Of a DNA stretch of 64,000 nucleotides, positions 36,541-43,243 are shown one piece after another. A model generated the notes under the pieces. The model saw only the letters and a list, made by a program, of their open reading frames with translations. It was not told the origin of the DNA and did not search any database. The position numbers and the translations under genes are program-made. This stretch comes from an uncultured Flavobacteriales bacterium (GTDB lineage Bacteria; Bacteroidota; Bacteroidia; Flavobacteriales_D; Crocinitomicaceae). The stretch covers positions 62,001 through 126,000 of the forward strand of contig CAJXJK010000010.1 in the NCBI GenBank assembly GCA_913054135.1. Direction: 5' to 3'. Position 1 is the stretch's first letter. Each line of letters starts with the position of its first letter.

Positions 36541-36563
36541 TGTTAAAAAAGGAAACTCAAAGC

Positions 36564-36878
36564 ATGAAAAATTCAACCTACAGCAAATTAAACAGCTTTG
36601 ACTCTTTGTTTTGGAAATCAAAATCAAGTTTCAAAATAGATTCTAATTTGCCAAGCAACTCGAAAGAGTCTTTGATTGAAGAAACTACTTCATCTGATTT
36701 TGTAAGATTAGGTTTCTGTTTATCGGGTAATGCTTTCAAAGAAGAACAGGCTCTTATTCTCCATTCCATTGGAAGTTTCGGAGATATCAATAGTGAAAGC
36801 TACATGTTCATTTTAAATCCTTCGTTCGTTGAGAAGAAAATTTTAAGTTTTGGGGAAGACAGCTTACGGGCATACTGA
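36564..36878 (+). CDS. Small hypothetical protein downstream of the H-NOX operon
   Basis: 104 residues from the ATG at 36564. The frame is open back to a GTG at 36513, but that would run through the promoter-like element. Not recognised: no signal peptide, no membrane helix, no known motif; Ser and Lys rich in the first half. It lies between the H-NOX kinase and two receiver-only regulators and may be the first target of the sigma-54 regulator. Whether it is a true gene is uncertain; the support is its position and an ATG placed correctly after the promoter-like element. Confidence 0.5.
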   Translation: MKNSTYSKLNSFDSLFWKSKSSFKIDSNLPSNSKESLIEETTSSDFVRLGFCLSGNAFKEEQALILHSIGSFGDINSESYMFILNPSFVEKKILSFGEDSLRAY

Positions 36879-36945
36879 CATAATTATCGATAGAAACTAC
36901 GTCTCGTCAACAATCCAATTCTAACTTTCAAAAAGCATCATAATT

Positions 36946-37341
36946 ATGAAAAATCTTAAAATTTTTATACTCGAAGACAATCTGTTCTATGCAAACTTGT
37001 TTATGGCAAGGGTAGAAGAGATGGGATACGAAAACGTTCAATTGTTTTCTGCGTCAGAAGAACTTTTAAAAGAAATCCACCAACAACCTTCAATAGTCTT
37101 TTTAGATCATAATTTGCCTGATGGAAAAGGTTTAGATGTACTTAAAGAGATTAAAAGCACCTATCCAGATGTGAACTGTATTATGCTTTCAGGCCAAGCA
37201 ATTATTGGTATTGTGGTGGATTCCTATAAATACGGTGCGTTCGATTACTTGCTTAAGGGAGTGGACGATAGCCCTAATGAACTTGAAAGAGTAATTAACG
37301 ATTGCATAAATTATACAAGAGCTGAGCATGGTAATTTGTAA
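36946..37341 (+). CDS. Receiver-only response regulator
   Basis: 131 residues, a single receiver domain. Acidic pocket Glu10-Asp11, phospho-acceptor Asp54 (VFLDHNLPDGKG), and the conserved Lys in FDYLLKG. The LDHNLPDGKG and GAFDYLLK segments resemble the receiver of the sigma-54 regulator at 32157 (LDFNLPDDTG, GAYDYILK), suggesting descent from the same receiver type. No output domain, so it may act as a phosphate sink, relay or protein-interaction switch for the nearby hybrid kinase (inference). Confidence 0.88.
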   Translation: MKNLKIFILEDNLFYANLFMARVEEMGYENVQLFSASEELLKEIHQQPSIVFLDHNLPDGKGLDVLKEIKSTYPDVNCIMLSGQAIIGIVVDSYKYGAFDYLLKGVDDSPNELERVINDCINYTRAEHGNL

Positions 37342-37552
37342 TCAAAATCTCAGTGAGATAATAGAAGTTCCAGAAAGCGCTTATTTAAAAGTAAAGTGGA
37401 TCATAGCTCTGTGAGGGGTGATGAAGAATGAAATAAGTCCTCAAAAGAAAGTAAAACAGAAAAAACTCAAGTGAAAAATAATCTTGCTCAAGGTTTAGAA
37501 AAAGGTCGCTAATTACGATCAAAAATCATTTTGCAAATAAATCTATGATAAG
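37342..37552. other. Intergenic region between two receivers
   Basis: 211 bp of AT-rich sequence. I see no RNA gene, terminator or supported ORF; a short open frame ending near 37432 has no start or homology I recognise. Confidence 0.5.
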
Positions 37553-37993
37553 ATGAAAAAGTTTCGAGTACTAGTAATAGATGATAGTAAGGTTGTTTGT
37601 AATCTCATTCAATCAATGATAGAGACACGATTGAAAGCGGAATGTATTTTTGAAACTGATCCGACAAAATTGAGTCAAGATCTCTTGCTAGACGTTGATC
37701 TAGTCATCTTAGATTACTATTTCGGAAGTATTGCTGAATCCTCCAAAAAAAATGGATTGATGTATTTAAAGGAACTCAATAGATTAAATTCTTCGATTGC
37801 AGTGATTGCTTTTTCGGGTCAAAAGAAAATTGCAAAGGCAGCTGAAATGGTTTCCAGAGGTGCATTTGAATACATTGATAAAAATGAAGATAATTTTATA
37901 GAAGTTCTGCTTCAAAGCGTCAAGAAAATAAAAGATTTCAAGACTTCTGGTTTTAACATTCAGTCATCACAAATTAATGTAAATCGTATTTGA
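37553..37993 (+). CDS. Receiver-only response regulator
   Basis: 146 residues, one receiver domain: IDDSK (Asp10-Asp11), Asp54 in VILDYYFGS and Lys in EYIDKNED, plus a 25-residue C-terminal tail with no known motif. The insertion SIAESSKKNG after Asp54 is unusual. A 211-bp gap separates it from the previous receiver, so the two may be separate transcripts. It is a candidate partner of either the H-NOX kinase or the TPR kinase at 38243. Confidence 0.85.
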   Translation: MKKFRVLVIDDSKVVCNLIQSMIETRLKAECIFETDPTKLSQDLLLDVDLVILDYYFGSIAESSKKNGLMYLKELNRLNSSIAVIAFSGQKKIAKAAEMVSRGAFEYIDKNEDNFIEVLLQSVKKIKDFKTSGFNIQSSQINVNRI

Positions 37994-38094
37994 GGCCAGA
38001 TTGTTATTCTCTGTTCGCTAGTTTATCAATAATTCAAGTTTCAAACTAACCAGAACTAAATTTCAAATCGGCATCTTTTGGCTTACTCTGTAGG

Positions 38095-38202
38095 CAGACG
38101 GTAAAAGATATATATACATATACCATCAGTTATAATGATGAAAAAAGAGAAAAAGTAGGATGGGATCACACTTTAGAAGGAAGGGTTAGAGTAATTCTGT
38201 AA
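38095..38202 (+). pseudogene. Possible remnant of a T9SS type B C-terminal domain
   Basis: An open frame with no start ends at a TAA at 38202 and reads DIYTYTISYNDEKREKVG then LEGRVRVIL. This is like the end of gliding-motility C-terminal domains (DGxYxYxIxY...GxVxLIx). The preceding ADG motif (from GCAGACGGT) is in a different frame, so a frameshift or decay is needed. No upstream part of the gene is present. Low confidence: it is a short match by eye. Confidence 0.3.
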
Positions 38203-38242
38203 TTCAACCAAATAATTATCTTAGTTTCTCTAAAGCAATGCT

Positions 38243-40192
38243 ATGAAACTGAGATTCTTAATCGCTTTCTTTCTACCGCTCTTATCATTCGGGCAAATGA
38301 ACCCTGTGATTGATAGTTTAGAGAATTTAGTGGCATCAAACCCTCACGACACAGTTAAGGTGCTGACACAATCTGAACTTTGCTGGGAATACAGGATTAT
38401 TGATCAAAAAAAATCATTAAAAAATGGACATGCGGCAGTGAATTTGGCTCGTAAAATTGATTACAAATTTGGCTTAGGAAAATCCCTCAATGATCTTTCA
38501 ATTATTTATTTAGATAAAGGAAGTCTAGATACAGCAAGTACATTGCTTGAAGAAGCCAAAGAAATTCGTGAAGAGTTAAATGATCCAGCAGGTGTTGCTG
38601 CAATTCACAACAAACTCGGAATCATCTATGAGCACTTGGTTCAACTAGAAGATGCCATGATTAACCACATGGCAGCCCTAGAGTACTATGAATCAATTGA
38701 CAATAAAGCCAATGCTGGTTTTTGCCTGAATAATATCGGAAACGTGCACTTCAAAATGAAGAATTATCCCAAGGCTGAAGAGGTGCATAACAGAGCACTT
38801 CAAATTAGAATCGATATTGACGATAAATACGGGATTGCTGGTTCGCACTCTAATTTGGCGAATCTGAAGATGTTTATGGGAGACACTTTGCAGGCTATTT
38901 ATCATTATGATCAGGCAATTAAGGTTTACCGAGCTAATGATTTTGAAAACGACTTGGCGGTGACTTTAAATAACCTAGGTACTCTCTATGTAACACGTGA
39001 TTTAAACAAAGCTGAGAATTATGTTTCAGAAGCACTCGAAATTAGAACTCGTCTTAATGACGCCCGCGGAATCTGTTCTTCTACAATTATAATGGGGGAG
39101 ATTTATACTGAAAAAGGGAGTTACTCAAGAGCGTTTAAGTTCTTGCATAGAGGCTTAAGGCTGAGTCTTGAAAGTGGCTTTGAAAACAAGGAGAAAGGAG
39201 CCTATGAAAAGTTGGCAAAGTATCATGCTAATAGAGGAAATGCTGATAGTGTTCACTATTACTACTCACAGTTTTATGCTCTTGAAAAATCACAGTACGA
39301 ATCTAATTTGAACGATCAGGTAAATGAATTACAAACTATTTATGAGACTGAAAAAAAGGATAGAGAAAATGAGCGATTGGCAAGAGAAAAAGCTGAAGAA
39401 ACGGCTAAAAGAAAGACGGCCGATTTAAAAGTGTCTAGCCGAAATAACATCATCATTATTGTTGCTGCCTTGGCGTTTTTGATTCTATTAGGAGGCCTAT
39501 TATTAATTCAACGAAATAAGCGTATTGCTGCTCAAGAAAAGAATGCTGCTTTAAAGCTTGAAAAAGAAAAAGGATTGAAAGCTGTTTTCAAAGCGCAAGA
39601 AGATGAGCGCGGAAGAATATCAAAAGATTTGCATGACGGAATTGGCCAACAGCTGAGCGGAATCAAATTAGCTTGGAGCACACTAACCAATGAAATCAGC
39701 AATCCTGAATCAAAACAAAAGCTGAGTGACTTAACCAATATCTTAGATAAAAGCACAGCAGAAGTGAGAGATATTTCTCATCAAATGATGCCAAAATCAA
39801 TATCTGAATTCGGAATCTCAAAGGCGATTGAAGGTATGTTGAATGATAGCTTCAGTTTGTCACAAATCAGCTACGAGTTTGATGACCTGAATGTAGGAGA
39901 AAAAAGATTTGATAGTGAAATTGAATTAACAGTTTTCAGAATTTCTCAAGAAGCCATCAATAATTGTATTAAGCACGCCGAAGCTAAGAATGTCAGTTAT
40001 CAAATTTATACTCAAGGCACCAATCTTCACGTCCTAATTGAAGATGACGGTAAAGGCATGTCTCTAGATTCGCAACATATGGGTCATGGTTTGATTAATA
40101 TGAAAAGTAGAATATCTACCATTTCAGGAAAACTGAATTTTGAGTCTTCAGAGAACGGAACTACCGTTTCAATGCTCGTTCCGATCAGCTAA
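38243..40192 (+). CDS. TPR sensor histidine kinase (HisKA_3/NarX-DesK type)
   Basis: 649 residues. A signal peptide (ending SFGQ) is followed by a periplasmic array of about seven TPR repeats (30-330), a coiled coil (about 350-395) and one membrane helix (about 399-420, IIIIVAALAFLILLGGLLLI). The cytosolic kinase has the phospho-acceptor His464 in ISKDLHDGIGQQLSGIK and an ATPase with EAINNCIKHAEA and DDGKGM. This is a common Bacteroidota kinase type, usually paired with a NarL/LuxR-type regulator; none is adjacent here, so the partner is unknown. Confidence 0.92.
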   Translation: MKLRFLIAFFLPLLSFGQMNPVIDSLENLVASNPHDTVKVLTQSELCWEYRIIDQKKSLKNGHAAVNLARKIDYKFGLGKSLNDLSIIYLDKGSLDTASTLLEEAKEIREELNDPAGVAAIHNKLGIIYEHLVQLEDAMINHMAALEYYESIDNKANAGFCLNNIGNVHFKMKNYPKAEEVHNRALQIRIDIDDKYGIAGSHSNLANLKMFMGDTLQAIYHYDQAIKVYRANDFENDLAVTLNNLGTLYVTRDLNKAENYVSEALEIRTRLNDARGICSSTIIMGEIYTEKGSYSRAFKFLHRGLRLSLESGFENKEKGAYEKLAKYHANRGNADSVHYYYSQFYALEKSQYESNLNDQVNELQTIYETEKKDRENERLAREKAEETAKRKTADLKVSSRNNIIIIVAALAFLILLGGLLLIQRNKRIAAQEKNAALKLEKEKGLKAVFKAQEDERGRISKDLHDGIGQQLSGIKLAWSTLTNEISNPESKQKLSDLTNILDKSTAEVRDISHQMMPKSISEFGISKAIEGMLNDSFSLSQISYEFDDLNVGEKRFDSEIELTVFRISQEAINNCIKHAEAKNVSYQIYTQGTNLHVLIEDDGKGMSLDSQHMGHGLINMKSRISTISGKLNFESSENGTTVSMLVPIS

Positions 40193-40288
40193 ATGATACC
40201 CTAAAAAAGGTATTCTAAAAAGTTAAAACACTGATAAACAGTAGGGAATAATTTAATTTTTTGTTAAATTTATTTAACGGCCACACTA

Positions 40289-40306
40289 TTTTGGCATAGT
40301 TTTCGT
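40289..40306 (+). promoter_or_regulatory. Promoter-like element before LVIVD cassette A
   Basis: TTTTGGCATAGTTTTCGT shares the first ten bases with the element at 36524 and resembles a -24/-12 promoter with a weak -12 half. An alternative reading is a vegetative -7 box (TATTTTG at 40287) with a TTG element upstream. The TAGGGG-N16-CGAC motif of cassette B is absent. Confidence 0.3.
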
Positions 40307-40365
40307 TAGCTTTAATGAACCGGTTAAAATAATGTTTAATTAATATTCACCCAATCACGATAATT

Positions 40366-40881
40366 ATGAAAAAAGCAGGAATTGCATTTTTGGTACTTTG
40401 TACAGCAGGTGTGATGGTATCTTGTGATAAAGACAAGGAGCAAGTTGACGGATGGAAGCCCATCTATTCAACTGAAGCCAACACTGAAACTGTTGAAATG
40501 AAGTCATCAGAGCCACTAGTTAATCCAGGAAGGATTTATGTATATGAAAATTACCTTATGGTAAATGATGAAGGAAAAGGTATTCACATTTACGATAATT
40601 CAAATCAATCTAATCCAACTGAGGTTTCTTTTATTGAAATTCCTGGTAACATGGATTTTTCGGTTAGAAACAACATGATTTATGCTGATAATATTACCGA
40701 CATGGTAATTGTTGACATAACAGATGCTTCTCAGCCGGTATTTAAAAATAGAATAAAGGATATCTTCCCAGTTCAACAATTTCCTGATGATTTCGGACCA
40801 TTTGAGTGTGTAGACGCTTCAAGAGGAACCGTAATAGGATGGGAAAAGACGAAATTAGAAGAACCTAAATGTTTCAGATAA
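40366..40881 (+). CDS. LVIVD-repeat lipoprotein, cassette A gene 1
   Basis: 171 residues. Lipoprotein signal with Cys at residue 20 (GVMVSC). The body has LVIVD-type beta-propeller strands (GIHIYDNSNQSNPTEVSFIEIPG, MVIVDITDASQPVF); a C-terminal Cys lies in EEPKCFR and another in GPFECVDAS. Too short for a whole propeller, so it may pair with the next gene product. It is a close paralog of the gene at 47491, with the same order of neighbours. Anchoring in the outer membrane is expected; the function is unknown. Confidence 0.85.
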   Translation: MKKAGIAFLVLCTAGVMVSCDKDKEQVDGWKPIYSTEANTETVEMKSSEPLVNPGRIYVYENYLMVNDEGKGIHIYDNSNQSNPTEVSFIEIPGNMDFSVRNNMIYADNITDMVIVDITDASQPVFKNRIKDIFPVQQFPDDFGPFECVDASRGTVIGWEKTKLEEPKCFR

Positions 40882-40893
40882 AAAATTAAGACA

Positions 40894-41694
40894 ATGAAAA
40901 AGTTAAGATTAATATTCGCTGGAGCATTCGTATTAGGAGCTTTAGCAAGTTGTGAAAAAGAAGAAGTAACAACAAACGAAGAAGAGGTGCAAGTAATGCC
41001 TACAACTAAAGATCAGGCTAGTTCTGGTTATGGAGGTTCACTTTCACAATTCACTATAGTTGACAATTACTTGTATACTATTGATTACAGAACACTGAAT
41101 ATCTTTTTACTTGATGATGCAGAAAATCCTGCAATGACTGAGTCAATTGATATGGGAGTTGGAATGGAAACTGTATTTGCCGAGAACGGAAGATTGTTCA
41201 TTGGTGCAAATGACGGAGTTCACATTTTTGACATTTCAGATCCAAGATCACCACAAGAAGTTTGTGAATTTGAGCACGTAACATCATGTGACCCTGTTGT
41301 AGCAAATGACAATTATGCATTTGCAACACTGAGAGGTGGAACTGAATGTGGAGGATCTTTAAGTCAATTAGATATCATTGATATTTCTGACTTAGACAAT
41401 CCACAATTAGCTGGAGAACAGTTTTTGATGAATCCTTACGGATTAGGTTTATCAAATGTTGACCCGAACATTCTTTATGTATGTGATGGTTATACAGGTT
41501 TAAAAGCTTTCGATATTTCAACAACAAATTCTTGGAATGTTGACATGGTAATGGAAAAAGGAGATATTGACGCTTTAGATGTAATCTCTGATGCCGACAA
41601 TAACTTAATTGTTTTAACTAGAGGAGGTATCTATCAATATGATGCTACCAACCCAGTTGAATTAGTTGAAAAATCTGTGATTCCAGTTCAATAG
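40894..41694 (+). CDS. LVIVD-repeat lipoprotein, cassette A gene 2
   Basis: 266 residues. Lipobox LASC near residue 20. About four LVIVD repeats follow (TLNIFLLDDAENPAMTES, VHIFDISDPRSPQEVC, LDIIDISDLDNPQLAG, LKAFDIS), forming part of a beta propeller. A conserved pair TSCDPVVAN and RGGTECGGSL could make a disulfide. It is 12 bp after gene 1 and 2 bp before gene 3, a tight operon. Paralog at 48022. Confidence 0.87.
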   Translation: MKKLRLIFAGAFVLGALASCEKEEVTTNEEEVQVMPTTKDQASSGYGGSLSQFTIVDNYLYTIDYRTLNIFLLDDAENPAMTESIDMGVGMETVFAENGRLFIGANDGVHIFDISDPRSPQEVCEFEHVTSCDPVVANDNYAFATLRGGTECGGSLSQLDIIDISDLDNPQLAGEQFLMNPYGLGLSNVDPNILYVCDGYTGLKAFDISTTNSWNVDMVMEKGDIDALDVISDADNNLIVLTRGGIYQYDATNPVELVEKSVIPVQ

Positions 41695-41696
41695 AA

Positions 41697-42431
41697 TTGA
41701 AGAATTTATTGATCATATTTTTAATGTCCTCTTGTGCATCTTTTGCGCAAGAGGATTTTTCTTCTCCTGAAGATTCTCTTGAGTACAATGTATTTAAAGA
41801 GACAGTGCCCTTATGGCGAATGGAGAAGAATTTGAAATTCTCCCCTTTTGATGTGTTTTCTGCAGTTTCGGCTTTAGGAGCAGACTATGAAACAAAAATG
41901 AAACCTGGCCTGCACTTTCAATATGGTGCTGCTTTTATTCCATCATTCATGCAGTTTTTAGTGGGTGGTGATGAAGAGCAGTTTAATTGGATGAATGGAT
42001 ACAAGATTAGATTTGAAAGTCGCTATTTTGTGTTTAATCGAGAAGAACTATACATGTCAGGTGAAGTCGCTTTTAGACATCTCATTATTTCAGATGATAT
42101 TAGAGTTGGAATGGAAGGAGACCCGGATGGAAACAATTTTGCATTCTTTATGAATGAAGAAGCACTCATTCATAGGTTTAATACACATTTCAACATTAAA
42201 ATGGGCTTTCAAAAAGTGCTCGGAGAGTCTATGATTATGGATGTTTTTGCAGGATTAAGTTTTAGAAGAACCAATGTTCTCACTAACACTGAATTCCCTG
42301 AAGGCGGTATTCCACAGGTAACCTGGAACCGATTTAATTGGGACTTATCTGACGGATATAAATTTGGATATGCAACACCAATTGTAGGAATCAGGTTAGG
42401 TTATCATTGGCCGGCTAAAGGGGATATTTAA
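41697..42431 (+). CDS. Outer-membrane barrel-like protein, cassette A gene 3
   Basis: 244 residues. The start is a TTG two bases after the previous stop; the paralog at 48954 supports a start here because the signal peptides align (ending SFAQ). Repeated amphipathic strands (FQYGAAFIPSFM, YKIRFESRYFVF, FRHLIISDDIRVGMEG) suggest a small outer-membrane barrel, like DUF3575-type proteins. Its stop overlaps the stop of the convergent DUF4249 gene (shared TTAA). Confidence 0.8.
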   Translation: MKNLLIIFLMSSCASFAQEDFSSPEDSLEYNVFKETVPLWRMEKNLKFSPFDVFSAVSALGADYETKMKPGLHFQYGAAFIPSFMQFLVGGDEEQFNWMNGYKIRFESRYFVFNREELYMSGEVAFRHLIISDDIRVGMEGDPDGNNFAFFMNEEALIHRFNTHFNIKMGFQKVLGESMIMDVFAGLSFRRTNVLTNTEFPEGGIPQVTWNRFNWDLSDGYKFGYATPIVGIRLGYHWPAKGDI

Positions 42432-43243
42432 TACTGCAAATAAACCGAGTCTACCACTGTACCATAATACAAACCTAAGGTGCCATCATCAAAATAATTT
42501 GGGGGATTTTGGTATTGACTTCCAGTAAACTCACCATTCATAAACACATCTAAACTGCTCAAATATTCTCCGGTTTCTGAAGATAGAGAGTAGCAAAAAA
42601 TCTTGAAAGTACTGCTGCTTAGGCCAATTCCAAAATCCGGAATTACCTCTTCAATTATATAGTGTTCTGAACTAGAATTTCGTACTTCAAATACATCATA
42701 AACGGGATGAGGTAGATGAGACCACATTGAATCGCCGGCTAATACTGAATCTAATTGATAGACCTCTAAACGACACCATTGATCAACATTTGAACTCAGA
42801 GTTAAATCAATATCCAATGAAAGAATGTTATTACTCACAGGGATTTGAGCGTAATAAGCAGATTCAGCAGTAATGGCTGCCGGTATTAAAAAGTCTTTTG
42901 ATCCGCATATTCCTTTGTAGCAGTAATCAATAGTGTAAACTAAACCTGGTATTGCTTGAAACGGAATGAGTGATTGCATGTAATTAGAGTCAACTAGTTC
43001 GAAATCATAGCTGAGCGAATTACCACTTATGGTTGCGCTAATATCCGTCATTGGGTAAATAGAGCTATCACCAATATTATTGGCTAGGCTAACTTTAAAT
43101 GATTGTGTCTCTAAATCACTAGTCAAGAACCCATCAATGATTAGGCGTTCATTGTCATAATCGTTCACGACGAGTATCTCTTCTTTGCTACAAGAGGCAA
43201 GCATCATTAAAGAGAAGACGATATATAAAATAGAGCTTTTCAA
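42428..43243 (-). CDS. DUF4249-type lipoprotein
   Basis: 271 residues. Lipobox LASC at residue 18. The body fits DUF4249 (NERLIIDGFLTSD near the N-terminus, the FKVSLANNIGDSS segment). These lipoproteins regularly accompany TonB-dependent receptors with an N-terminal STN domain in Bacteroidota, in the place that SusD takes in sugar systems. It overlaps the receptor gene by 4 bp (ATGA). It likely caps or assists the receptor; the ligand is not known. Confidence 0.87.
   Translation of the reverse strand: MKSSILYIVFSLMMLASCSKEEILVVNDYDNERLIIDGFLTSDLETQSFKVSLANNIGDSSIYPMTDISATISGNSLSYDFELVDSNYMQSLIPFQAIPGLVYTIDYCYKGICGSKDFLIPAAITAESAYYAQIPVSNNILSLDIDLTLSSNVDQWCRLEVYQLDSVLAGDSMWSHLPHPVYDVFEVRNSSSEHYIIEEVIPDFGIGLSSSTFKIFCYSLSSETGEYLSSLDVFMNGEFTGSQYQNPPNYFDDGTLGLYYGTVVDSVYLQY

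Noticed and set aside
36513-36563. Upstream GTG start extending the small gene after the H-NOX operon
   Set aside because: It would place the coding start ahead of the promoter-like element; the ATG at 36564 is more natural.
38066-38090. A third -24/-12-like element (TCGGCATCTTTTGGCTT)
   Set aside because: The GG to GC distance is one base short and no start codon follows closely.
40196-40243. Small inverted repeats ATACC-N8-GGTAT and ACTG-N5-CAGT after the TPR kinase
   Set aside because: Arms of only four to five bases and no second copy; likely chance in AT-rich DNA.
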